A stretch of 64,000 nucleotides of DNA from DASRDR01 sp963812945 [NCBI: uncultured Candidatus Rokubacteria bacterium] (GTDB lineage: Bacteria > Methylomirabilota > Methylomirabilia > Rokubacteriales): the NCBI GenBank assembly GCA_963812945.1, contig CAWEXD010000008.1:2480001-2544000 (forward strand), written 5' to 3'. The stretch's first letter is position 1; each line of letters opens with the position of its first letter. Both the position numbers and the translations under genes were made by a program. Shown in pieces: positions 33,492 to 40,692 of this stretch. The notes under the pieces were generated by a model that saw only the letters and a program-made list of their open reading frames with translations, made no database searches and was not told the origin of the DNA.

Positions 33492-33922
33492 GCCTCGAGG
33501 CGACTCCGGATGCGGGTGATGCGGTCGAGGCGCTCCTTCGCCCCGAGGACCACGGGCTCGTGCGCAACAGCGAACACGGCCTCGCGCGGGGCCGGATCGG
33601 TGGCAAGACGGGGAACGAGGTGCCAGTGGACGTGCGGGAGGACGTTCCCGAAGAGCGCGTAGTTGACCTTGCGGGCGTCGAATGCCCGCGCGAGCGCCCC
33701 GGCGACATCGCTCACCTCGTCCATCAAACGGGCCCGCTCGCCCCGGTCGAGCTCGAAGAGCTCGGTCGCGTGGCGGCGAAGGACGAGGACGCTCCACCCG
33801 GGAAAAAACTGATCGGTGTGGAGATAGACGACGCTCCCGGGAAGCTCCGCGATCCGGTCCGCGGGATCGGGCCAGCTCCCGCTGCAGGCGGCGCAAGGCG
33901 CCGCGCCGGGGTCGCCGTCCAC
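33488..33922 (-). CDS. HIT-family nucleotide hydrolase/transferase
   Basis: 144 residues, GTG start. The histidine triad is HVHWHLVPR near residue 100; an N-terminal CAAC pair may bind zinc as in some HIT proteins. WSVLVLRRHATELFEL and the acidic helix following are family-like. Acts on nucleotide phosphoramidates or dinucleotides; the exact substrate is unknown. Its stop overlaps the MltA start, so it is cotranscribed with MltA. Confidence 0.9.
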   Translation of the reverse strand: MDGDPGAAPCAACSGSWPDPADRIAELPGSVVYLHTDQFFPGWSVLVLRRHATELFELDRGERARLMDEVSDVAGALARAFDARKVNYALFGNVLPHVHWHLVPRLATDPAPREAVFAVAHEPVVLGAKERLDRITRIRSRLEA

Positions 33923-33958
33923 GCTGTCCTAGCTCCCTTGCTTCCCGGGAGTCGATCG

Positions 33959-33978
33959 GACGGCCTTCGGCCTGTGGC
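33959..33978 (-). repeat. Short palindromic repeat, copy 2
   Basis: Exact reverse complement of the 20-bp element at 9034-9053, in the 65-nt gap between the HIT gene and the amidase. The mini-hairpin GGCC-TTC-GGCC could end the amidase transcript. Confidence 0.7.
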
Positions 33979-33987
33979 TGCCTGTGG

Positions 33988-35385
33988 TCACGCGGCGAGT
34001 GGTGGCCGGCGCCGGTGCCAGTCGGTCGCCTGCTGGTAGGCGTGGGCCACGGCGAGCAGCGTGCCCTCCGCCCAGTGGCGCCCCACGAGCTGGATGCCGA
34101 TCGGGAGCCCCTGTCCATCGAAGCCGCAGGGGACGGTGAGCGCCGGCACCCCCGGGTAGTTGAGGGGGATGGTGTAGTTCCGTGGGGAGAGGGGCTCCAG
34201 CAGGCGCCCGCTCTCGTCCATCCTGGGCGCTGTCTGGGGGCGCCCGGGCAGCGCCAGAACGTCCAGGTCAGCGAAGTGCCGGCGCAGGGCGTGCGCGAAC
34301 CGATCCCCTGCGCGCCGTGCCTCGAGGTACTCGACGGCGGAGGTCCGCATGCCGGCGTCCAGGCGCTCGCGCACCTCGGGGATCAGATCCTCGGGGCGCT
34401 CCGCCAGGACCTGGCGGTACTCGGCCGCGGCCTCCGAGCGAATCAGGATGGGGCCCGCGTCCGCCGCCCTCTCCCACTCGGGAAGCGCCACGTCCTCGAC
34501 CGAGAGCCCGAGGCGACGCAGCGCGTCGAGCGCGCCCTCCACCGGCACCCCGATCTCCGGCGCGAGCTGTTCCCACAGAAACCCGCGGGGCACGCCGACC
34601 CGAAGCCCCGCCGTCGACTGCGCCGCCTCGCGCGCGAAGTCGGGCACCGGCACGTCCACCGACGTCGGGTCGAGCGGATCGTGACCGGCGAGCACCTGGA
34701 GCAGGAGCGCGGCGTCGAAGGCTGATCGCGTCATCGGGCCCACGTGGTCGAGGGAGGTCGCCAGCGGCACGACGCCCCGGAGCGGCACGCGGCCGTACGT
34801 CGGCATGAGCCCCGTGACGCCCGACCAGTGCGCGGGGCCTCGGATCGACCCGCCGGTATCGCTTCCGATCGCGCCCGGGGCCAAGCCGCCCGCCAGCGCC
34901 GCGGCCGATCCCATGCTGGACCCGCCCGTGAAGCGGCCCGGGTCCCACGGGTTCCGGGACGGCCCGTAGTGATACGCGTTGAGGGGACCGTAGGCAAACT
35001 CGGGCGTGTTGGTCTTGCCGAACACGATCGCGCCGGCGGCCCGGAGCCGGGCCACGACGCTCGCGTCCTCGTCGGGCACGAAGTCGGCCAGCACCTTGGA
35101 GCCGCCCGTCGTACGCTCGCCCCGGGTCCAGCAGAGATCCTTGACGGCGATCGGCACGCCGTGAAGGGGCCCGCGCACGCGGCCTGTCCGGAGCTCCTGC
35201 TCCGCGCGGCGCGCCTCGGCGAGGATCCGCTCGGGGTCGAGCGTGATGAAGGCGTTCAGGGTCGGCTCGAGGCGCTCGCAGCGCCGGAGGAGCGCCTGGC
35301 ACAGCTCGACGGGCGAGAGCGAGCGGGCGGCGAGCCGGGGGCCCAGGTCGGCGATCCCGAGGAATCCGAGCTCGGCGTCGCTCAG
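33988..35385 (-). CDS. Amidase-signature hydrolase (GatA-like)
   Basis: 465 residues. The Ser-cisSer-Lys triad is visible: Lys82 in GVPIAVKDLCW, cis-Ser near 156 in TGGSSMGSAAALAGG and nucleophile Ser near 180 in IGSDTGGSIRGPA. No ATG, GTG or TTG lies at a plausible place; the frame opens with CTG at 35385 overlapping the YbaK stop (CTGA), mirroring the ATGA/GTGA overlaps elsewhere. I therefore propose a CTG start. No gatB/gatC are nearby, so a stand-alone amidase for small amides is more likely than tRNA amidotransferase. Confidence 0.88.
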   Translation of the reverse strand: MSDAELGFLGIADLGPRLAARSLSPVELCQALLRRCERLEPTLNAFITLDPERILAEARRAEQELRTGRVRGPLHGVPIAVKDLCWTRGERTTGGSKVLADFVPDEDASVVARLRAAGAIVFGKTNTPEFAYGPLNAYHYGPSRNPWDPGRFTGGSSMGSAAALAGGLAPGAIGSDTGGSIRGPAHWSGVTGLMPTYGRVPLRGVVPLATSLDHVGPMTRSAFDAALLLQVLAGHDPLDPTSVDVPVPDFAREAAQSTAGLRVGVPRGFLWEQLAPEIGVPVEGALDALRRLGLSVEDVALPEWERAADAGPILIRSEAAAEYRQVLAERPEDLIPEVRERLDAGMRTSAVEYLEARRAGDRFAHALRRHFADLDVLALPGRPQTAPRMDESGRLLEPLSPRNYTIPLNYPGVPALTVPCGFDGQGLPIGIQLVGRHWAEGTLLAVAHAYQQATDWHRRRPPLAA

Positions 35386-35903
35386 CGGACGGTCCCCTGG
35401 TGGGGCAGCGCCAGTCCCTCCACGACCTTGGCCCCCGGCACCCGGCGGAACACCTCGGGCGAGATCCGGATCTTGCCATTCCGGCCTCCGGTGCCGAGGA
35501 TGACCCAGTCGAGGTCCAGCACCCGCGCGTCGACGAAGAGGGGCAGTCCTTGCGGGAGCCCGAAGGCGGTCACCCCGCCGACCGTCATGCCGGTCACGGC
35601 CCGCATCTCCTCCGCCGACGCGAAGGAGCACTTCGCGGCGCCGAGCAGGTCACGCACCGCATGGTTCACGTCCAGGCGGGTCGTCGCGAGAACGACGCAC
35701 GCCGCGTACTGCTTCGGCTCCTTCTTGGACGCGACGATGATCGTGTTGGCCGCCCGCTCGGCGGGGTATCCGTAGTGGGCGCAGAAGGCCGTGGTGTCCG
35801 CGTGCGCCGGATCGCAGGGGATGAGCTCGACGGCGAGACCCAACCGCTCGGCCGCCGCCACGGCCGCCTGCTCGGCCTCGTCCAGCGTGTTCGGGCTCGT
35901 CAA
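35382..35903 (-). CDS. YbaK/EbsC-family aminoacyl-tRNA deacylase
   Basis: 173 residues; the first in-frame start is a TTG. The YbaK/ProX editing-domain fold shows in NTIIVASKKEPKQYAACVVLATTRLDVNHAVRDLLG, with the key Lys, and MTVGGVTAFGLPQGLPLFVD, the conserved G-G-V-x-P/F-x-G-L loop. Such proteins clear mischarged tRNA (for example Cys- or Ala-tRNAPro). Translationally coupled to the amidase. Start uncertain because TTG with GAGGAG 13 nt upstream is unusual. Confidence 0.88.
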   Translation of the reverse strand: MTSPNTLDEAEQAAVAAAERLGLAVELIPCDPAHADTTAFCAHYGYPAERAANTIIVASKKEPKQYAACVVLATTRLDVNHAVRDLLGAAKCSFASAEEMRAVTGMTVGGVTAFGLPQGLPLFVDARVLDLDWVILGTGGRNGKIRISPEVFRRVPGAKVVEGLALPHQGTVR

Positions 35904-36009
35904 TTCGGGACGCTCGCTCCTCGGAGGATTCGAATCGCTTCCCTCCGCATCACGCCCGGGCGGCGGCGGAGGGCACGGGCGATTGTACCGCGAGCGACCC
36001 GCCGGACGG

Positions 36010-37257
36010 TCAGGACCGAGTGGGAGTGGCCGTGACCCCGCGCGCCGGCTTGGGCACCAGGAAGTACAGATCGCCGAGCTGCTTCATCTCGCTCGCCGCC
36101 AGCTCCGCGTCGGCGCCACGGCCCCAGAAGACGTCGACGCGTCCCGGCCCCCGGATCGCTCCACCGGTGTCCTGGTTGAGGACGAAGCGGCTCACGGGGC
36201 TCCACCCGACGCGCCCGTCGGGCAGCCGGCGGGGGCGCTCGGTCCGCACGAAGGCCAGCGCCGCGGGCGGGAACAGCCGCGCATCGGTGGCGATCGAGCG
36301 GGCGGGTGTGAGAGGCACCCCCAGATTGCCGAGAGGCGGGCCCGTGAGCTGGCGGAAGAAGACGACCGACTGGTTGTGACGGAGGACACGGCCTCGCTCC
36401 GCCGGATTCTCCGCCAGCCAGGAGCGGATCGCCTGCATCGAGACGCCGTCCTCGGTGAGCCGTCCTTCGTCGATGAGGAGCCGTCCGATCGACCGGTAGG
36501 GGTGGCCGTTGGTGGCGGCGGGGCCCACCCGGATCTCGCGCCCGTCCGGAAAGCGGAGCGTGCCGCTCCCCTCCACCTCCATGAAGAACACGTCCACCGG
36601 ATCCCGGGCCCACGCGAGCGGACGGGCCGCCGCGCCGAGCCGGCCGGCCTCGATCTCCGCCCGGCTCAGGTAGCGCGGGTAGCTCCAGCCGCCCGTGAAG
36701 TTCGCCGGCAACCCGAGGATGGGGACGGGATACTCGGGCCGCTGCCGGTCCGACACGTGGACGACGGGTTCGTGGTAGCCGGTCAAGAGGACCGCGCCGT
36801 CGAGCCGCCCGACGCTCGCCAGCACATCAAAGTGCTCGAGCACCCGCTCCTCGATCACCTCCGCCGGCGGATCGTTGGCGAGCAGCATGACCAGCCGACG
36901 CAGCCCGCCCGCGTACTCCGCCGCCGTGACGCGGCGGGGCCCGAATGCGAGCGAGCGATTCGGTGGCTGGCGGTCGAGCCAGGCGAGGCTCTGCGCGATC
37001 GCCGTGCGGAGCGAGTCGACATCACCGTCGTCGAGGAGCGAGGGCCGGTCGGGCTCGGCGACGAGCCGGAGCAGCCAACCCGACTGGGCGAGGGAGCGCG
37101 CGGGGGGCGCCGCGAACACCCCCGCCACCGAGATGAGGATCACCCATGCCACCCACCGGGCCCGGGGTCGCCGGGTGCGCGCCACCGCCCTGGGCGCCCC
37201 CTGAGCAAGACCCCGGGAACTGGACGATCGGACGGGCTCGATCGGCGCGCGTCGCAT
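36010..37257 (-). CDS. Membrane-bound lytic transglycosylase MltA, copy 2
   Basis: 415 residues. Basic N-terminus then a single hydrophobic signal/anchor (WVAWVILISVAGVFAA), not a lipobox. Same core as copy 1: GAVLLTGYHEPVV, DPVDVFFMEVEGSGTLRFPDG and FVLNQDTGGAIRGPGRVDVFWG with catalytic Asp. The two copies share motif order and length, so they look like paralogues from an old duplication, with different anchoring (lipid versus peptide). Lies 107 nt upstream of YbaK on the same strand; a TAGACT -10-like hexamer is at 37288-37293. Confidence 0.94.
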   Translation of the reverse strand: MRRAPIEPVRSSSSRGLAQGAPRAVARTRRPRARWVAWVILISVAGVFAAPPARSLAQSGWLLRLVAEPDRPSLLDDGDVDSLRTAIAQSLAWLDRQPPNRSLAFGPRRVTAAEYAGGLRRLVMLLANDPPAEVIEERVLEHFDVLASVGRLDGAVLLTGYHEPVVHVSDRQRPEYPVPILGLPANFTGGWSYPRYLSRAEIEAGRLGAAARPLAWARDPVDVFFMEVEGSGTLRFPDGREIRVGPAATNGHPYRSIGRLLIDEGRLTEDGVSMQAIRSWLAENPAERGRVLRHNQSVVFFRQLTGPPLGNLGVPLTPARSIATDARLFPPAALAFVRTERPRRLPDGRVGWSPVSRFVLNQDTGGAIRGPGRVDVFWGRGADAELAASEMKQLGDLYFLVPKPARGVTATPTRS

Positions 37258-37566
37258 AGTTGAGAGGGGCGGGGCCCTCTTTCTGGAAGTCTAGCATCCG
37301 CGACCCGGCCCGAGGTCCCGGGACCCTTGCCTGGCCGCTTCCAGCGCTCGCGGCTTCGCGGCCATTCGCCGGGCGGCCACCCGGGTCGCGCATTCCAGCC
37401 AAGGTGGCCCGCAATTCGTCAGCGGCCGTCGCGGCGGGTCTCGGCGACGCCATCGTGGAGGGAGACCCCGTACGTCTAAGTCAGCGCCAATACAAGCATT
37501 CTACGGACGTGGCGGCGCGTGGAGCCCTGGCACCCAGCTTGTATCAGTCCCCGGCGGAGTCTCGCC
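37258..37566. other. Intergenic region between divergent MltA and kinase genes
   Basis: About 310 nt with no credible gene. It is GC-rich like its surroundings except for an AT-richer patch near 37475-37550. It contains a minus-strand TAGACT for MltA (37288-37293) and the sigma54-like site at 37528-37543. No repeat family seen elsewhere in the window occurs here. Confidence 0.6.
37528..37543 (+). promoter_or_regulatory. Sigma54-like -24/-12 site before the HAMP kinase
   Basis: TGGCAC-N5-TTGTA agrees with the sigma54 consensus TGGCAC-N5-TTGCA except C to T in the -12 box. It ends 23 nt before the GTG at 37567. In E. coli the related glr/qse system is linked to sigma54 regulation, which makes the site plausible, but a single imperfect match is weak. 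Confidence 0.3.
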
Positions 37567-38979
37567 GTGCCCGCGCTCCGCCTGAGCCACAAGCTGTTCC
37601 TGGCCTCCGCCCTCATGATCGGGGTGGTGCTGTCGCTTGCCTGGTGGAGCCTTTTCACCACGAGGCGGCTCGCGGCCGAGAACCGCACCATCATCCACCG
37701 GGCGCTGCCCGCCGTGCGCCTGGAAGTCTCGGTCCTCGAAGGAGTGGCCGCCCTCCGGCGCCTGGACGCCCGTCACTCTCTGCTCCGGGATCCCGCGTAC
37801 TTCCGGCTGTTCGCCGAGCGCGCCCAGGCCATCGAGGGCCACGCTCAGACGCTCGGGACTCTCGTGTCGACCCCGGAGGAGCGCCAGACCCTGGCCGACG
37901 CCGCCGCGGAGCTGCGGCGCTATCGAACGCTCGCCGAGCGTTCGCCCGGCGAGAGAGGCGGGGCCGAGCAGGCAGCGCTACGGCTCGAAGCGCTGGCCGA
38001 GCGACTCTACGCGCAGTCCAGCAGCGAGCTACGCCGGCGGGGAGCCCTGACCGAAGCGCTCGACGAGCAGGGTCGCCTGGTGGCCCTCCTCGCCGTCGCG
38101 ACCAGCCTCGCGATGGCCCTCGCCATCGCCGCGTTTGCAAGCTGGAGAATCGCCCGCCCCCTGCGAGAGCTCCGGGTCGCGGCACGGGCGATCGAGCGCC
38201 GCCAGCTCTCCGAGCCCATTCCCGTCCGTGGCCACGACGAGATCGCCGATCTCACGATCGCGTTCAACCGGATGGCCATGCGGCTCCACGAGCTGGATAC
38301 CCTCAAGCAGCACCTCTTCTCCGCCATCACCCACGACCTCAGGACGCCGCTCACGGTCATCGCGTGGTCCGCGGACCTGCTCGCGCGCGGCACGCCAGGG
38401 ACGGTCGGGGAGCGCCAGGCCTCGCTGATCGAGAACATCCGCATGAGCACGCGTCGCCTCTTGAGCCTGGTGAGCCAGCTCCTCGACCTGGGGAAGCTCA
38501 AGACCGGCAAGCTCCAGCTGGATCTCGATCCGACCGATGTGGCCTCCCTCGTCCAGGGCGCGGTCGACGAGGTGCGGCCGTGGGCAGAGGATCGCGGCCT
38601 CCGACTCACGGTCGTGGTGTCGGACTCGATCCCGAAGCTGCTCGTCGACGCCAAGCGGATCCACCAGGTGCTGGTGAATCTCCTGGCGAATGCCGTCAAG
38701 TTCAGCAGGGCCGGGGGGGTCATCACTCTCACCGCCGAGGTGACCGGCCAGGAGCTCACGATGAAGGTGTCCGACACGGGGATCGGCATCCCGGCGCACC
38801 TCCAGGCGACCGTCTTCGAGCGCTACGAGCAGGCGCACGGGCAGCGTGAAGGGACGGGCCTGGGCCTGGCGATCGTGAAGGGCTTCGTCCTGGCGCACGG
38901 CGGGCGTGTCTGGGTCGAGTCCGAAGAGGGACGGGGGAGCTGCTTTGGGCTCGCGCTCCCCCTGGAGGCGCACCCGTGA
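37567..38979 (+). CDS. HAMP-domain sensor histidine kinase (QseE/GlrK-like)
   Basis: 470 residues from GTG 37567, preceded by CGGAG at 7 nt; GTG 37519 is an alternative. Two membrane helices (FLASALMIGVVLSLAWWSL and LLAVATSLAMALAIAAFASW) bracket a periplasmic helical domain of about 150 residues. HAMP (about 180-230), DHp with His256 in FSAITHDLRTPLTVI, and HATPase motifs LVNLLANAVKFS, DTGIGIPAH and GTGLGLAIVKG are intact. Followed by a lipoprotein overlapping by 4 nt, the QseE-QseG order; no QseF-type regulator follows. Confidence 0.9.
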   Translation: MPALRLSHKLFLASALMIGVVLSLAWWSLFTTRRLAAENRTIIHRALPAVRLEVSVLEGVAALRRLDARHSLLRDPAYFRLFAERAQAIEGHAQTLGTLVSTPEERQTLADAAAELRRYRTLAERSPGERGGAEQAALRLEALAERLYAQSSSELRRRGALTEALDEQGRLVALLAVATSLAMALAIAAFASWRIARPLRELRVAARAIERRQLSEPIPVRGHDEIADLTIAFNRMAMRLHELDTLKQHLFSAITHDLRTPLTVIAWSADLLARGTPGTVGERQASLIENIRMSTRRLLSLVSQLLDLGKLKTGKLQLDLDPTDVASLVQGAVDEVRPWAEDRGLRLTVVVSDSIPKLLVDAKRIHQVLVNLLANAVKFSRAGGVITLTAEVTGQELTMKVSDTGIGIPAHLQATVFERYEQAHGQREGTGLGLAIVKGFVLAHGGRVWVESEEGRGSCFGLALPLEAHP

Positions 38980-39419
38980 GGCGGCTCGCGCCGCTCCTCG
39001 TGCTCCTGGCGCTCTCGGCGTGCAGCGCGGCGCCCTGGTCGCAGCTGACGTCCTCCTTCGAGGCCGACCGGCTCGTCCGCGACGCGGAGGCCCAGCTCCA
39101 GGCGGGAAATCCCTCGGGCGCCGTTCGGATCCTGGAGGACGTCGTTCGCCGATACCCTGACGCGCCCGTCCACGACAAAGCCCTCTACGTCCTCGCTCGG
39201 GCGCTCGTGCTCGGTGCCAACGGCGCCCGGGAGTACCGCCAGGCTGCCGCGCACCTCGACCGGCTGCTCCGGGAACACCCGACGAGCCGCTACGCGGCGG
39301 ACGCTCGGGCCTGGCGGGCCATGCTGGGCGTCATCGTCGCGCGGGGGGCCGAGCTCGATCGGCTACTGGAGCGCCTGAAGGCCATCGACATCGAGCACGA
39401 GCGCCCGCGCCAGCCCTGA
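38976..39419 (+). CDS. TPR-like lipoprotein (QseG-like)
   Basis: 147 residues, GTG start overlapping the kinase stop (GTGA). Lipobox LSAC in LAPLLVLLALSACSAA. The mature protein is alpha-helical with one to two TPR-like repeats (DAEAQLQAGNPSGAVRILEDVVRRYPD, then ALYVLARALVLG and HLDRLLREHPTSRYAADARAW). Partner of the upstream kinase by position, as QseG is for QseE in enterobacteria; a direct role in signal sensing is inferred. Confidence 0.8.
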   Translation: MRRLAPLLVLLALSACSAAPWSQLTSSFEADRLVRDAEAQLQAGNPSGAVRILEDVVRRYPDAPVHDKALYVLARALVLGANGAREYRQAAAHLDRLLREHPTSRYAADARAWRAMLGVIVARGAELDRLLERLKAIDIEHERPRQP

Positions 39420-39498
39420 GCTCCCGCCCCGGGCTCCCGCGTACCTCGTCCCGGCACGCCTCTCGGAACGGCAGCGGGACGGTTCTCGCGGGGCGCGC

Positions 39499-39504
39499 TA
39501 GACT
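39499..39504 (+). promoter_or_regulatory. -10-like hexamer 6 nt before a GTG start (leaderless candidate)
   Basis: TAGACT, then 6 nt, then GTG 39511. No ribosome binding site precedes the GTG and no -35 match is evident. Confidence 0.4.
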
Positions 39505-39510
39505 CAGCGG

Positions 39511-40584
39511 GTGGGCGACGAGCAGCGAGCCGTCCTCCGGCTGAGCGTCCTCGACCAGTCTCCGGTCCGTGAGGGCCGGACCCCGGCCGACGCGATCCGG
39601 GAGACCCTCGACCTCGCGCAGGCCGCCGACCGGCTCGGCTATCACCGCTACTGGCTCGCCGAGCACCACTCCACCGCAGGGCTCGCGGGCGCCGCCCCCG
39701 AGATCCTGATCGCGGAGGTCGCGACACGCACGCGCCGGATCCGCGTGGGCTCGGGTGGCGTGATGCTCACCCACTACAGCGCGCTCAAGGTCGCCGAGCA
39801 GTTCCGGCTGCTCGAGACGCTCCACCCCGGGCGCATCGACCTCGGCATCGGCCGCGCGCCAGGGGGCGACGCTCGCACGGCGCTCGCCCTCCGCCGGGGC
39901 GCGGATGCGCAGGCCGACACGCCCGTGCCCGACCCCTGGGCGGAGCGCGAGGTCACGCGGTTCCCCGACCAGATCGCCGACCTCATCGGGTTCCTGACCG
40001 ACACCCTGCCCGCCGGCCACCGATTCGCGACCGTGCGCGCGATGCCGGCCGGGACGGGCGTGCCCGAGATCTGGCTGCTCGGCTCGACCGACGCGAGCGC
40101 GGCCTGCGCCGCGCACCTCGGCACGGGCTTCTCCTTCGCTCATTTCATCAACGCGGACGGGGGGGCCGCGGTGACGCGGGCATATGCGCGGGCGTTCCGG
40201 CCGTCGCGAGAGCTCGGGGCGCCGAGGGCCAGCGCCGCGGTGTTCGCCGTCTGCGCGGACACGGACGCGGAGGCCCAGCGTCTGGCCCGGAGCCGCGACC
40301 TCTTCATCGTGCGCCTGTACACGGGACGCATCGGCGCCTATCCGTCGGTCGAGGAGGCCGAACGCTACCCGTACTCCCCGCGCGAGCTGGCGATCGTCCA
40401 CCACGCGCGCCAGCGCACGGTGGCCGGAGCGCCCGAGCCGGTGCGGGCCCGCCTCCAGGCGCTGGCCGCCGAGTACGGTGTGGACGAGCTGGTGGTCGTC
40501 ACCATCACCCACGACCCGAAGGCGCGCCTGCGCTCGTACGAGCTCCTGGCGGAGGCGTTCGGGCTTTCGGGAGACAGCCCATGA
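39511..40584 (+). CDS. LLM-class flavin-dependent oxidoreductase (MsnO8-like)
   Basis: 357 residues. The luciferase-like TIM barrel shows in LSVLDQSPVREG at the N-terminus, YHRYWLAEHHSTAGLAGAAPEILI and IRVGSGGVMLTHYSALKVAEQFRLLETLHPGRIDLGIGRAPGGD, all typical of the MsnO8/alkanal monooxygenase branch that uses FMNH2. C-terminal EYGVDELVVVTITHDPKARLRSYELLAEAFGL is also standard. Ends at a 9-bp tandem repeat. Substrate unknown. Confidence 0.93.
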   Translation: MGDEQRAVLRLSVLDQSPVREGRTPADAIRETLDLAQAADRLGYHRYWLAEHHSTAGLAGAAPEILIAEVATRTRRIRVGSGGVMLTHYSALKVAEQFRLLETLHPGRIDLGIGRAPGGDARTALALRRGADAQADTPVPDPWAEREVTRFPDQIADLIGFLTDTLPAGHRFATVRAMPAGTGVPEIWLLGSTDASAACAAHLGTGFSFAHFINADGGAAVTRAYARAFRPSRELGAPRASAAVFAVCADTDAEAQRLARSRDLFIVRLYTGRIGAYPSVEEAERYPYSPRELAIVHHARQRTVAGAPEPVRARLQALAAEYGVDELVVVTITHDPKARLRSYELLAEAFGLSGDSP

Positions 40585-40589
40585 CCATC

Positions 40590-40658
40590 GAGATTGGCGA
40601 GATCGGCGAGATTGGCGAGATCGGCGAGATCGGCGAGATCGGCGAGATCGGCGAAATC
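40590..40658 (+). repeat. 9-bp tandem repeat GAGAT[CT]GGC x7
   Basis: Seven uninterrupted copies of GAGATCGGC or GAGATTGGC (40590-40652) and a broken eighth. Lies in the gap between the LLM oxidoreductase stop and the aldo/keto reductase 3' end. Reads Glu-Ile-Gly on the plus strand. Simple repeats of this kind vary in copy number between strains. Confidence 0.85.
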
Positions 40659-40692
40659 CGGCGATCGCCGTCTGGCCTGCGACGGATCGCGG

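Noticed and set aside
35915-35940. GGATTCGAATC, resembling a tRNA T-loop
   Set aside because: No acceptor, D or anticodon stems can be built around it; it is a chance palindrome upstream of YbaK.
40590-40658. CRISPR-like array
   Set aside because: The repeat is a contiguous 9-bp unit with no spacers, and no cas genes are present.
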